Shown piece after piece: positions 1 to 12,111 of a DNA stretch of 54,007 nt. The notes below the pieces were generated by a model. It did not search any database, was not told where the DNA came from, and worked only from the letters and a program-made list of their open reading frames with translations. The position numbers and the translations under genes are program-made. The number at the start of each line of letters is the position of its first letter. Positions within the stretch are counted from its first letter, which is position 1. The stretch covers positions 1-54,007 of the forward strand of contig CAJQHO010000032.1 of the NCBI GenBank assembly GCA_905478185.1, given 5' to 3'. Source of the stretch: an uncultured Flavobacteriales bacterium (GTDB lineage: Bacteria; Bacteroidota; Bacteroidia; Flavobacteriales; BACL11).

Positions 1-658
1 CTTTTGTAGCTTGTAGTCCTTCAGCAATTGCTTTATATACTTCTGTTTTTGTGAATTTAAGTCCTAAGTCTTCTAATTCAGTTTTGATAGCATAAAGCCC
101 TAATCTGTGAGCGAGAGGTGCATATAAGTAAAGAGTTTCTGATGCAATTTTAAGCTGTTTTGGCTTTTTCATTGCATCCAAAGTTCGCATATTATGGAGT
201 CTATCAGCAAGCTTAATTAGTATTACTCTTACATCATCTGATAAAGTAAGTAGCATCTTTCTAAAATTCTCTGCTTGCATGGATACATTCTTATCAAATA
301 CGTCCTGAATTTTAGTTAATCCATCAATAATTTTAGAGACTTTTACGCCAAATAATTTTTCAATATCTTTGAGAGTATAGTCAGTATCTTCAACTACATC
401 ATGCAGTAGAGCACATATAATAGATGTAGTTCCTAGGCTAATTTCTTTTGCGGCAATATGAGCAACAGCAATAGGATGGTATATATAGGGTTCTCCTGAT
501 TTTCTTCTCTGAGTTTTGTGGGCTTCAACTGCTAAATCAAAAGCTTTTCGAATTTCTTTTTTATCTGCTTTATCTGTTTTGTCAGCACATGCACGCAACA
601 ATGATTTATACTTATTAAGTATGTCTTTTTTTTCTTGTTCTAAATCTATTGGTTGCAT
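1..658 (-). CDS. RelA/SpoT-family (p)ppGpp synthetase/hydrolase, N-terminal HD-domain part; runs off the left edge
   Basis: Reverse-strand translation begins MQPIDLEQEKKDILNKYKSLLRACADKTDKADKKEIRKAFDLAVEAHKTQRRKSGEPYIYHPIAVAHIAA...LLHDVVEDTDYTLKDIEKLFG...LADRLHNMRTL, with HD-domain motifs HDVVEDT and LADRLHNMRT. Not in the ORF track because it is truncated at the window edge. Confidence 0.93.
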   Translation of the reverse strand, partial: MQPIDLEQEKKDILNKYKSLLRACADKTDKADKKEIRKAFDLAVEAHKTQRRKSGEPYIYHPIAVAHIAAKEISLGTTSIICALLHDVVEDTDYTLKDIEKLFGVKVSKIIDGLTKIQDVFDKNVSMQAENFRKMLLTLSDDVRVILIKLADRLHNMRTLDAMKKPKQLKIASETLYLYAPLAHRLGLYAIKTELEDLGLKFTKTEVYKAIAEGLQATK

Positions 659-666
659 CTAGTAAT

Positions 667-1938
667 TTAAGCAAAAATAGGGTAAGTACTCATTAGTATA
701 TTTACTTCTTTTCTTACTTCAGACAATACATTTTTATCTTCATAATTCATGATTACTTTATCTATTAAATTAACAATAGTAGGTATTGAATTTTCTTTTA
801 CACCTCTTGTAGTTATTGCTGGAGTTCCAACTCTTATTCCGGAAGTTATAAATGGTGATTGAGTATCAAAAGGAACCATATTTTTATTTGCAGTAATATC
901 TGCTTTTACAAGTGCGTTTTCAGCATCTTTTCCTGTTATGTTTTTATTTCTTAAATCAATAAGCATGCAGTGATTTTCGGTACCTCCAGAAATAATTTTA
1001 TACCCTTTTTTAACAAATTCCTTAGCCATTAGTTTTGAGTTTTTTATTACTTGCTCGCCATATGACCTGAACTCAGGTTTTAATGCTTCACCAAAAGCAA
1101 TTGCTTTAGCAGCTATTACATGTTCTAATGGCCCTCCTTGTGAGCCTGGGAATACGCCTGAATTTAATATTGCAGACATCATTCTAGTTTTTCCTTTTGG
1201 AGTTTTTAGTCCCCAAGGGTTTTCAAAGTTTTTTCCCATCATAATCATTCCACCTCTTGGACCTCTTAAGGTCTTGTGAGTAGTAGTAGTTAAAATATGG
1301 CAATGTGGAGCAGGGTCATTTAATAATTTTGCAGCAATTAATCCTGCTGGATGAGCAATATCAGCCATCAATAACGCACCAACTTTATCTGCAATTTTTC
1401 TAAAACGAGCATAATCCCAGTCTTGTGAGTAGGCAGAGCCTCCACAAATAATTAATTTTGGTTGTTCTGCAATAGCAGTTTTTTCTAATTTATTATAATC
1501 AACTTTCCCAGTTGATTCTTCAACATTATAAAATGAAGTTTTATAAAGCTTTCCTGAAAAATTTACTGGTGATCCGTGAGTTAAGTGCCCACCGTGTGAG
1601 AGGTTAAATCCTAAAATTTTATCTCCAGGATTAAGGCAAGCTAACATTACGGCTGCATTTGCTTGAGATCCAGAGTGGGGTTGTACATTAACATACTCAA
1701 CACCAAATAATTCTTTTGCTCTATCAATTGCTAATTGTTCTACTTTGTCAACAACTTCACATCCTCCATAATATCTTTTTCTAGGGTATCCCTCAGCATA
1801 TTTGTTTGTTAAGCATGAGCCCATTGCTTGCATTACTTCATTGCTCACAAAGTTTTCTGATGCAATTAATTCAATTCCTTTTCTTTGTCTTTGATCTTCC
1901 TCATTTATTAAATCAAAAATTATTTGATCATTTTTCAT
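667..1938 (-). CDS. glyA: Serine hydroxymethyltransferase
   Basis: 423 aa with typical motifs: [40 protein letters not shown]. Confidence 0.97.
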   Translation of the reverse strand: MKNDQIIFDLINEEDQRQRKGIELIASENFVSNEVMQAMGSCLTNKYAEGYPRKRYYGGCEVVDKVEQLAIDRAKELFGVEYVNVQPHSGSQANAAVMLACLNPGDKILGFNLSHGGHLTHGSPVNFSGKLYKTSFYNVEESTGKVDYNKLEKTAIAEQPKLIICGGSAYSQDWDYARFRKIADKVGALLMADIAHPAGLIAAKLLNDPAPHCHILTTTTHKTLRGPRGGMIMMGKNFENPWGLKTPKGKTRMMSAILNSGVFPGSQGGPLEHVIAAKAIAFGEALKPEFRSYGEQVIKNSKLMAKEFVKKGYKIISGGTENHCMLIDLRNKNITGKDAENALVKADITANKNMVPFDTQSPFITSGIRVGTPAITTRGVKENSIPTIVNLIDKVIMNYEDKNVLSEVRKEVNILMSTYPIFA

Positions 1939-1993
1939 CTGATATTATTTTAAAATTTCTATTTTCGTAAACGCAACAAATGTATATAAATTT

Positions 1994-2938
1994 ATGAATA
2001 GAATTAAGGAACTTTTTGGAATAAAATATCCAATTATTCAGGGGGGCATGATATGGTGTAGTGGTTGGGAATTGGCCTCTGCTGTAAGTAATGCTGGTGG
2101 ATTAGGTTTAATTGGCTCAGGGTCAATGTATCCTGAAGTTTTAAAAGAACATATCCAAAAATGCAATAAAGCAACTGACAAGCCTTTTGGAGTAAATATT
2201 CCTTTAATTTATCCGAATATTGACGAGCATATTCAAATCATTATTGATGAAGGAGTGAAGATTGTTTTTTCATCTGCAGGGAACCCAAAGAAATACACTT
2301 CTTATTTACAAGAAAACGGTATAATTGTAGTTCATGTAATTGCAAATACTAAGTTTGCTTTAAAATCAGTTGCGGCAGGGGTTGATGCTATTGTTGCTGA
2401 AGGTTTTGAAGCAGGAGGGCATAATGGAAAAGATGAAATTACAACTATGTGCTTAATTCCTGAAATAGCAGATGAAGTAAATATTCCTGTAATTGCTGCA
2501 GGAGGTATTGCAGATGGGCGTGCAATGTTAGCAGCTATGTGCTTGGGTGCTGATGGCGTGCAAATTGGTAGTAGATTTGCAGTTTGTAAAGAAAGTTCTG
2601 CTCATGAAAACTTTAAAAATTATGTTTTTGATGCAAAGGATGGCGCAACAGATTTAACTTTAAAGGAAATAACAGCTGTAAGATTGTTAAAAAATGAGTT
2701 TTACCAAAACATACAAGAAGCATATCTGGCAAAAGCAACAACTAAGGAATTAAAAGAATTGTTAGGAAGAGGAAGGGCAAAAAAAGGGATGTTTGAAGGT
2801 AATTTATCAGAAGGAGAATTGGAAATAGGACAAGTGTCTTCAATGATTAATAAAATGCAGACTTCCAAAGAAATTATTGATGAAATTATTGATGATTTCA
2901 ATAATGCAAAAAGTCATCTTCACACTTTGAATGTATAA
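1994..2938 (+). CDS. Nitronate monooxygenase / FabK-type enoyl-ACP reductase family flavoprotein
   Basis: 314 aa; IKYPIIQGGM, EGFEAGGHNGKDE, PVIAAGGIADGRAMLAAMCLGADGVQIGSRF. Confidence 0.88.
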   Translation: MNRIKELFGIKYPIIQGGMIWCSGWELASAVSNAGGLGLIGSGSMYPEVLKEHIQKCNKATDKPFGVNIPLIYPNIDEHIQIIIDEGVKIVFSSAGNPKKYTSYLQENGIIVVHVIANTKFALKSVAAGVDAIVAEGFEAGGHNGKDEITTMCLIPEIADEVNIPVIAAGGIADGRAMLAAMCLGADGVQIGSRFAVCKESSAHENFKNYVFDAKDGATDLTLKEITAVRLLKNEFYQNIQEAYLAKATTKELKELLGRGRAKKGMFEGNLSEGELEIGQVSSMINKMQTSKEIIDEIIDDFNNAKSHLHTLNV

Positions 2939-3016
2939 GGTTTTTTTAAGCAAGTATTATTTTAGTCCTATGTTGAATTTTTTTTTTGTAAATTTGTAGT
3001 TATTATAAATTACATT

Positions 3017-6000
3017 ATGAAAAAGATATTATTTTTATTTTTTATTGTCTTATTAAGTTTTTCTTCTCAAGCTTCTCACTACATTGGCGGTGAAATTACT
3101 TGGGAATGCGATAAGGATCTTTTAAGTCCAAATTATGGGAAGTATACGTTTTATATGACAATTTATCAAGATTGTGATGGTATAGATTTTAGTACGACTG
3201 GTTATGATATAGACGTTCATAACCATCCATCATTATTCTCAATTAATTTACCTTTTGTTTCATCAGTCGATATTTCTCCAACTGGCGTTCCGGGATCTAC
3301 TCCTTGCTATGATTGTAATACTCAGCCATTTGGAACATTTGGTGCTGTAAAGCAATGGAATTATGCTTCAGCTCCCACGACAATTACCGGAAGTCCATCT
3401 GCTGACGGATGGCATTTTACTTGGGGTACATGTTGTAGAAGTGGAAATATAACTAATATTGGTACGCCTGGTAGTATGGATTGGATTGTGCGATCTGTGA
3501 TGTATCCTTATACTGATCCTAGTGGAACGATATTCCCTAATAGTAATGAGTGTTATGAGAATTCTCCAATTTTTAAAGAAGAGCCAAAAACAATTCTATG
3601 TTCTGGTTATCCTTTTTCGTATAGTCACCTTGCTTTTGATGTTGAGCTTGATTCACTAAGTTATAGTTGGGCAGAACCTTTGGATGTCGCATCTTTATAT
3701 AATTATACCAATCCTAGTTCACAGGCAATACCGTATATTGGAGGTTATACAGTTACATCTCCAATACCAGGTAATCCTACTCTAGATAGTGAAAATGGAG
3801 AAATTTCTTTCTTTTCAATGACTAATGGTGTTTTTGTTACAGTTATAAAGGTAGCAGCATTTAAGTGTGGACAATTAGTTGCTGAAGTATATAGGGATGT
3901 AAATGTAGCTCTCTTAGGTTGTGGAACCTTGCCAAATGGTGCTCAAAATTCTCCTCCTCTTATTACAGCTCCAGTTGGAAGTCAGAATTGGATTACGACT
4001 TTAAACCCCTCAACAGGTTTACCATCATATGAAACTACAATTATGGCTGGTGAATTGGTCAATTTTTCTGTAGTTGCAACTGATAGTGATATTAATTCAA
4101 CTGGAAATATGCAAGATTTATCATTAGAGGTAGAAGGTGGTCAATTAGATCCATTATTAGCACTTAGTAATCCTGCATCCTTTATAGTAACATCTTCATC
4201 TCCAGGAAATATTTCAGGAGATTTTGAATGGCTATCTAATTGTGATCATATGCAAGATTATGGATGTGGTAGGCAGGGAGGCGCTTATACGTTTAACATT
4301 AAATCATATGATGACTTTTGTCCAGCAAATGGAATTAAAATGGCTACCATAACAATAAACGTTATTCCACCTCAACCCGACTTAAGATGCTTAGCTGTTG
4401 ATGCCAATGGAGGAGTTGATTTATATTTTTCTTTTCCTGCAGGAGTTATTGATACAAATATTAAGTATGATATATATCATTCTAAACAAATTTCAGGGCC
4501 TTATTCATTACTTGATAGTATTTTTTATCCTGATACAACTTTTTATCATTCAGGATCAGACGCTAATACATCACAAAGTTATTATTATCTTTTAGGAAGC
4601 GTTACTTGTGGAACTAACATTGGGGGAGGAAGTGATTCACTTTTATATTCTGACACATTAAGCACTATTTTAATGCATTCTACAGCAGTAAACATGGGAG
4701 TAACTGCAGATTTAAACTGGAATCCTACTCATAATCCTTTAATACCCTCTTCTTCTACAGATTATGATGTACATTATATAAATGCAGATAATTTTGATGC
4801 AATCCTTTCTGTGCAAACTGATACTTTTGCTCAAATGGATGGAGATAGATGTGACTATATTCCACAGTTTTATGTAGAAATACCTGATATTAGTGGGTGT
4901 GTCTCAAAATCTTCTATTAGTTCAGTAAATTTACTAGATACTTTGTCTCCTGTCACTCCAATTATTGAAGATATTTCAGTTGATGTTAATGGGAAATCAG
5001 TTGTAAGTTGGAGTGTCTCTGCTGATAGTGATTTTTACATTGTTTACATACAAGATAATAATGGCGCTTGGATTACTTTAGATACAGTTTTGTTTGGAAC
5101 TAATAGTTATCAGTTTGTTAACTCAAATGCAACAATTAATTCTGAAAACTTTACTGTGAGAGCTCTTGATAGTTGTGGAAATACAAGAGTGAGATCTGAA
5201 ATACACAATTCAATTTATTTGGTACAATTAGTTGATGAATGTGATCATTCGGTTCAGCTAAATTGGAATGATTATATTAATTGGAGTGGAGGTACTCATC
5301 ATTTTAATGTATTCATAAATGAAATAGATGAGAATGGAGTAGTGATTTCTGATGTAATTACAGTAACAAATGCTACTGAGTATTTGTTAGATGGTTTAAC
5401 TTCATCATCTCAGTATGAGATATATGTTGAAGCTTATAATTTTGACGCTTCTTTTGTTGCGGTTTCTAATCTTTTAGATTTTAATATTTCATTGGCAGCT
5501 AAGCCTAAGTTTCATTATATTGAGTATGTCACAGTAAATCCTGACAATGGTTTTATTGAGTTAAATTGTTATGTTGATAATCAAGGGGTGATTGATCATT
5601 ATGATATTTATAGAAGTAAGATTGTTAATGGAGTTGAAGTTGGTTTAGATCTTATTGATAATGTAACTTTTAACGGAACATCATCTGTTCATTATATCGA
5701 TAATGAGGCATCTACTTCTAATTATTCCTATTTATACAAAACTTACCCTGTAGATACTTGCGGTATTACATTAAATGTTCCTCCAGTTGATGATCCGGCT
5801 TATGTTAATGATATTTCATATGCTCAATCAATATTGCTAGAAGTAGAAGTGAATAAAGATTATTCTAATTTTCCTGGCTTAGAAAGTGATTATACAAATA
5901 CAATTACTTTTAATGAGTATGATAAATGGTTAGGGGATGTTTCAAAATATGAATTATTCAGATCTATTAATAATGAACCTTTTGTGATGTTGCCTATCAA

Positions 6001-6457
6001 AACTTGGGATATGGATAATAATTCAAATCAAGAATTAGTGTTTATTGATAAGGTAACAGAATTTGGAGAAACAAATGGTAAGTTCTGTTATTACATAAAG
6101 GCTACTGAAGGTAATAATACTCCTTACGGGTCAGTTCCTGAAGGAAGTTTATCTAATATTGTATGCATTAGCCAAACTCCAAATATTTTTGTTCCAAATA
6201 CTTTTACTCCAAATGGAGATGAGCACAATGAGGTGTTTAGGCCAATTGCGTATTTTGTTTCTGAAGTTGGTTATTCTTTTTCTATTTTTAATAGAAATGG
6301 AAGTGAGATATTCTCTAATAATGAACCATCAAAAGGGTGGGATGGAACATATAAAGGAAGAAATGTGCAGAATGATAATTATGTATATCATCTACAATAC
6401 ATAAATTCAGATGGAGAATTAACAAATAAAACAGATGCTTTTACCCTAGTAAGATAA
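3017..6457 (+). CDS. Large secreted protein with Fn3-like repeats and gliding-motility-associated (T9SS type B) C-terminal domain
   Basis: 1146 aa, signal peptide MKKILFLFFIVLLSFSSQASH; C-terminus IFVPNTFTPNGDEHNEVFRP...FNRNGSEIFSN...GWDGTYKG...YVYHLQY is the gliding-motility C-terminal signature. Confidence 0.88.
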   Translation: MKKILFLFFIVLLSFSSQASHYIGGEITWECDKDLLSPNYGKYTFYMTIYQDCDGIDFSTTGYDIDVHNHPSLFSINLPFVSSVDISPTGVPGSTPCYDCNTQPFGTFGAVKQWNYASAPTTITGSPSADGWHFTWGTCCRSGNITNIGTPGSMDWIVRSVMYPYTDPSGTIFPNSNECYENSPIFKEEPKTILCSGYPFSYSHLAFDVELDSLSYSWAEPLDVASLYNYTNPSSQAIPYIGGYTVTSPIPGNPTLDSENGEISFFSMTNGVFVTVIKVAAFKCGQLVAEVYRDVNVALLGCGTLPNGAQNSPPLITAPVGSQNWITTLNPSTGLPSYETTIMAGELVNFSVVATDSDINSTGNMQDLSLEVEGGQLDPLLALSNPASFIVTSSSPGNISGDFEWLSNCDHMQDYGCGRQGGAYTFNIKSYDDFCPANGIKMATITINVIPPQPDLRCLAVDANGGVDLYFSFPAGVIDTNIKYDIYHSKQISGPYSLLDSIFYPDTTFYHSGSDANTSQSYYYLLGSVTCGTNIGGGSDSLLYSDTLSTILMHSTAVNMGVTADLNWNPTHNPLIPSSSTDYDVHYINADNFDAILSVQTDTFAQMDGDRCDYIPQFYVEIPDISGCVSKSSISSVNLLDTLSPVTPIIEDISVDVNGKSVVSWSVSADSDFYIVYIQDNNGAWITLDTVLFGTNSYQFVNSNATINSENFTVRALDSCGNTRVRSEIHNSIYLVQLVDECDHSVQLNWNDYINWSGGTHHFNVFINEIDENGVVISDVITVTNATEYLLDGLTSSSQYEIYVEAYNFDASFVAVSNLLDFNISLAAKPKFHYIEYVTVNPDNGFIELNCYVDNQGVIDHYDIYRSKIVNGVEVGLDLIDNVTFNGTSSVHYIDNEASTSNYSYLYKTYPVDTCGITLNVPPVDDPAYVNDISYAQSILLEVEVNKDYSNFPGLESDYTNTITFNEYDKWLGDVSKYELFRSINNEPFVMLPIKTWDMDNNSNQELVFIDKVTEFGETNGKFCYYIKATEGNNTPYGSVPEGSLSNIVCISQTPNIFVPNTFTPNGDEHNEVFRPIAYFVSEVGYSFSIFNRNGSEIFSNNEPSKGWDGTYKGRNVQNDNYVYHLQYINSDGELTNKTDAFTLVR

Positions 6458-6474
6458 GTAAATCTTAAATAATA

Positions 6475-6503
6475 AAAATAGTCCCTTTTTAAGGGACTAT
6501 TTT
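6475..6503 (+). terminator. Intrinsic terminator, perfect 13-bp stem
   Basis: aaaatagtccctt-ttt-aagggactatttt, flanked by A and T tracts, just after the 3017..6457 CDS. Confidence 0.85.
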
Positions 6504-6517
6504 AGTATATAAATTGT

Positions 6518-8008
<1,491 letters not shown>

Positions 8009-8027
8009 TAAACTAAAATAAAAAAAA

Positions 8028-9947
8028 ATGAAAAAAGTAGGATTAAGTATATTGTTAGGTGCATTTGTTTTAATTTCAAGTGCACAAGATGTATTAACTA
8101 TTGCAGATGATAACATCTCATTAGGGGAATTTAAAAATGTATTTTATAAGAACAATCATAATGCTGATATTTCAGCAGATTACTTAAATGAGTACATGGA
8201 ATTATTTGTGAAATTCAAATTAAAAGTAAGAGAAGCGCAAGAATTAGGACTGGATACTATTCCTTCATTTGTTAATGAGCTTGATGGTTATAGAAAGCAA
8301 TTGGCTAAACCTTATTTGAAGAATGAAGAGTTTGATGAAAACATGCTTACTGAGGCTTATGAAAGAATTAGTTTTGATGTAAATGCAAGTCATATTTTAA
8401 TTGCAGTTGATGAAAAAGCAACTGATTATGAAGTAAAAGTTGCTGAGCAAACAGCAATTACAATAAAGAAGGATATCTTAGATGGAAAGTTGTCATTTGG
8501 TGATGCTGCTAAGCAAAACTCTGATGATAAATCTGCTGTTAGTAATAGGGGTGAATTAGGGTTCTTCACTGCTTTTATGATGGTTTATGATTTTGAAACT
8601 GCAGCTTATACTACTAAAATTGGAGAGATTTCAAACCCTATTAGAACAAAGTATGGGTTTCATTTAGTAAAAGTAAATGATAAAAGAAAAGCTGTTGGGC
8701 AAGTAAAAGTAGCTCATATCATGTTTAAAACAGGGCAGGGAGCTGATGAGAATAAATTAAATCAAGCAAAAGAGAAAATTAATAAAGCACTTCAGTTGTT
8801 AAATAAAGGAGAGGATTTTGCAGATGTTGCTGAAAGATTTTCTGAAGATAGATCAACTGCTGTAAAAGGAGGTGAGTTACCAACTTTTGGAGTTGGCAAA
8901 ATGGTTCCTGAATTTGAAAATAATGCATTCGAACTTAAAAATATTGGAGATATTTCTGTTCCATTCAGAACAGAATATGGATGGCATATCATCAAACTTA
9001 TAGAAAAAGAGGAAATGCCGTCATTTGATGAGTTGAAAGTAGAATTGAAAAGAAAAATTGAAAGAGATAGTAGAGGTGATTTAAGTAAAAAAGCGCTTTA
9101 TAAAAAATTGAATGATATTTATAAAGTAATAAATAAACCAGCTGTTTATACTTCTTTCAGAAAAGGAGCTGCAAATTCAGTTGCTACAGGAACTTTTGAG
9201 AAATTAAATAATAATAAAACTTTAGTTACTATTGATGGAATGAGTGTATCTATCAATAAATTCTCAGAATATATTCTGACTTATCAATCAGTAGGCAGTG
9301 ATATTGATGCTATGTATGTTGATTTTGTAAATGAGGAGTTATTGGCTTACGAAGAGAGTAAATTAGAAGAGAAATACCCTGAGTATAAAGCTTTATTGCA
9401 AGAATATAGAGAAGGGATATTGCTATTTGATTTAACAAATAAAAAAGTATGGACTAAAGCTGTTGAAGACACAATTGGTTTACAAGCATTTTATGATGCT
9501 AATAAATCTAATTATACATGGGAAAAAAGAGTGGATGCTACAATCTATAGCTGTATTAACTTAATAACTGCAAAGAAAGTAAAAAGAGAAATCTACAAAA
9601 AACATAGGGGAACAATAACTAATGCAGATATTTTAGTTAAAATTAATAAAGATGATGCTTTGAGTTTGCAAATTGAAAGTAACAAATTTGTAAAAGGTGC
9701 TAATAAAAATATTGATGCTATTGAATGGAAAACAGGTATATCAAAAGATATAGTGTTAGAAAACGGATCGTATATTATTATTGATGTTCATGAGGTTTTA
9801 GCTTCTGGAACAAAGGAATTGACTGAATCTAGAGGAAAGGTTATTTCTGATTATCAGACAGCTTTAGAAAATGATTGGTTAGCTTCACTTAAAGCAAAAT
9901 ATGCAGTAACTATTCATACTGATGTTCTTCATTCACTTATTAAATAG
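8028..9947 (+). CDS. Peptidylprolyl isomerase with two PpiC/parvulin domains
   Basis: 639 aa, signal peptide; NASHILIAV...YGFHLVKV and VKVAHIMFKT...YGWHIIKLIE. Confidence 0.88.
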   Translation: MKKVGLSILLGAFVLISSAQDVLTIADDNISLGEFKNVFYKNNHNADISADYLNEYMELFVKFKLKVREAQELGLDTIPSFVNELDGYRKQLAKPYLKNEEFDENMLTEAYERISFDVNASHILIAVDEKATDYEVKVAEQTAITIKKDILDGKLSFGDAAKQNSDDKSAVSNRGELGFFTAFMMVYDFETAAYTTKIGEISNPIRTKYGFHLVKVNDKRKAVGQVKVAHIMFKTGQGADENKLNQAKEKINKALQLLNKGEDFADVAERFSEDRSTAVKGGELPTFGVGKMVPEFENNAFELKNIGDISVPFRTEYGWHIIKLIEKEEMPSFDELKVELKRKIERDSRGDLSKKALYKKLNDIYKVINKPAVYTSFRKGAANSVATGTFEKLNNNKTLVTIDGMSVSINKFSEYILTYQSVGSDIDAMYVDFVNEELLAYEESKLEEKYPEYKALLQEYREGILLFDLTNKKVWTKAVEDTIGLQAFYDANKSNYTWEKRVDATIYSCINLITAKKVKREIYKKHRGTITNADILVKINKDDALSLQIESNKFVKGANKNIDAIEWKTGISKDIVLENGSYIIIDVHEVLASGTKELTESRGKVISDYQTALENDWLASLKAKYAVTIHTDVLHSLIK

Positions 9948-10784
9948 ATGAATATTAAGCAATTATTTGTTTTTTCAGCAGTAGTTTTATTGCTAAGTTC
10001 TTGTTTTAATAATAAAGAAGGGAGAATAATTGCTAGTGTTAATGAGAAGGATTTAATGCTTGAAGAAGTGTTAGAAGAAATGCCTATACAGATTGAAGAT
10101 TCTTCCTTCTTTGTTGAAAGATACATGAATGATTGGATACGTAAACAATTGATGATTTATCATGCTGAAATAAATTTAAGTTCAGCAATTCAGAATTATG
10201 ATAAACAGATAAAAGAGTATAGAGCTTCTCTATTAATTTACGCATATCAACAAGAGTTAATTAATCAGAATTTTGACACTTCTATTTCTATAAAACAAGT
10301 TACAGATTATTACAATCAATATAAGGATGAATTTAAGCTAAGTAAAAATATTTTTAAAGGTAGATTTATTGTGGTTGATAGATCAGCTCCCAAATTAATT
10401 AACCTTAATAAGTGGTATAAATCTAATAAGGAAAGTAGCTTAGAGGACTTGAATGATTATTGCCAACAATTTGCAAAAGAATATTACTTAGAGGATGATA
10501 GGTGGCAATATTTCTCAATTTTCAATCAGAAATTACCAGAGTATATTATAGAGGAATCTTATTTTTTAGAAAATACAAAAGGAGTTGTGTTTGAAGATGA
10601 TAATTTAAGATATTATGTTTTTATCAAGGATTACCTAATAAATGGCAGTATTAGTCCGTTACAGATGGAACAAGAGAAAATAAAAAATGTGTTATTAAAC
10701 AAAAATAAAATTGAATATTTGAAGCAATTGGAAGATGAATTGTATCAGAATGGTTTAGCTTTGAAAAAAATTAAAATTTACTAA
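9948..10784 (+). CDS. Lipoprotein with SurA-N-like helical region and no recognisable PPIase domain
   Basis: 278 aa; lipobox-like LLLSSC; IASVNEKDLMLEEVLEEMP resembles the SurA/PpiD N-region. Start codon immediately follows the upstream stop. Confidence 0.7.
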   Translation: MNIKQLFVFSAVVLLLSSCFNNKEGRIIASVNEKDLMLEEVLEEMPIQIEDSSFFVERYMNDWIRKQLMIYHAEINLSSAIQNYDKQIKEYRASLLIYAYQQELINQNFDTSISIKQVTDYYNQYKDEFKLSKNIFKGRFIVVDRSAPKLINLNKWYKSNKESSLEDLNDYCQQFAKEYYLEDDRWQYFSIFNQKLPEYIIEESYFLENTKGVVFEDDNLRYYVFIKDYLINGSISPLQMEQEKIKNVLLNKNKIEYLKQLEDELYQNGLALKKIKIY

Positions 10785-12110
10785 ATGAATAGATTTAAAA
10801 ACCTGTTATTAATTTCACTTTTTGCTATTGGAGCAAATGCTCAATCAATTGATAAAGTTGAAGCAATTATTGGTGATGAAATTGTGCTTACATCTGAAGT
10901 AGAATCACAGTATTTACAGTATTTGTCACAAGGAAACTCAAAATCAGATGCAATAAAATGTGAAATTATTGAAGATTTATTATTTCAAAAATTATTAATA
11001 AATCAAGCAAAATTGGACAGTTTAGTTGTAACTGATGAAGAGGTTGATACTGAAATCACAAAAAGATTAACATACTTTGAGAGTCAATTAGGTTCTGTTG
11101 AAAAAGTGGAGGAGTATTTTGGTAAATTAAAAGTAGAAATAGAATTAGAGTTAGGCAAGGTAATTAAGGATCAATTTTTAGCAGAGAGAGTTCAAAGAGG
11201 AATTTCATCTGATGTAAAAGTTACTCCTGCTGAAGTCCGTGAGTTTTTTAATCAACAAAATGATGCTGATATTCCTGTTGTTCCTACTAAAGTAGAAGTT
11301 GCTCAAATTATTGTTAAACCTGAAATATCAGAAGAACAAAAAGATAAACTAAGAGATAAGTTGAACTCATTTAGAGAGCGTGTTTACAAAGGAGAGGACT
11401 TTAAAATGTTAGCTACTTTATATTCTGATGATCCTGGCTCGGCTACTAGAGGAGGTGAGCTTGGTTTTGTGAATAGAGGTGATTTAGTTCCTGAGTTTGA
11501 ACGAGCAGCTTTTCGTTTGAAAGAAGGTGAGATTTCTGAGGTTGTTGAATCTCAATTTGGTTTTCATATTGTACAGCTAATTGAAAGGAGAGGAGAGCAA
11601 ATTAATGTCCGTCATATTTTGCTAAAAACTAAGGTAAGTTCTACTGCACTTTATAATGCAAAATTAAGAATTGAAGAAGTAGAAAAAGAATTAAAAGCAG
11701 GGGTAATTACTTTTGATGATGCGGTTGAAAAATACAGTGATGATGAAAGTAAGAATAATAATGGTTTGCTTCTAAATCCTAATACTATGTCAACTTTACA
11801 TGCAATAGATGAGATGTCTCCAGCTTTAAAGTTTGTAGTAGAAAACTTGGAAGAAGGAAGTTTTAGCTCTCCTGCTGTGGCTCAAATGCCTGATGAAACC
11901 AAAGCATACAGAATATTAAAGTTAAATAAAAGAATTGAAGAGCATAAAGCAAATCTAGTTGATGATTTTTCAATGATTAAGGATTTTGCAATTAACATAA
12001 AAAAGCAAGAGGAGTTAATGAAGTGGATTGCAAAAACAATCTCAAATACATACATTAAAATTAATGATGATATTTCTGCTTGTGAATTTAAAAATAAATG
12101 GGTAAAATAA
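10785..12110 (+). CDS. SurA-like periplasmic peptidylprolyl isomerase, two parvulin domains
   Basis: 441 aa; IDKVEAIIGDEIVLTSEVESQ, EVAQIIVKP...FGFHIVQLIERRG, NVRHILLKTKVS. Confidence 0.9.
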   Translation: MNRFKNLLLISLFAIGANAQSIDKVEAIIGDEIVLTSEVESQYLQYLSQGNSKSDAIKCEIIEDLLFQKLLINQAKLDSLVVTDEEVDTEITKRLTYFESQLGSVEKVEEYFGKLKVEIELELGKVIKDQFLAERVQRGISSDVKVTPAEVREFFNQQNDADIPVVPTKVEVAQIIVKPEISEEQKDKLRDKLNSFRERVYKGEDFKMLATLYSDDPGSATRGGELGFVNRGDLVPEFERAAFRLKEGEISEVVESQFGFHIVQLIERRGEQINVRHILLKTKVSSTALYNAKLRIEEVEKELKAGVITFDDAVEKYSDDESKNNNGLLLNPNTMSTLHAIDEMSPALKFVVENLEEGSFSSPAVAQMPDETKAYRILKLNKRIEEHKANLVDDFSMIKDFAINIKKQEELMKWIAKTISNTYIKINDDISACEFKNKWVK

Positions 12111-12111
12111 T

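Noticed and set aside
2701-2901. Antisense ORF in the nitronate monooxygenase gene, and similar short ORFs (e.g. 4398..4595, 6159..6404, 6784..7140, 12333..12518, 13214..13429, 32211..32495)
   Set aside because: They lie in alternative frames of well-supported genes, and their composition follows the overlapping gene.
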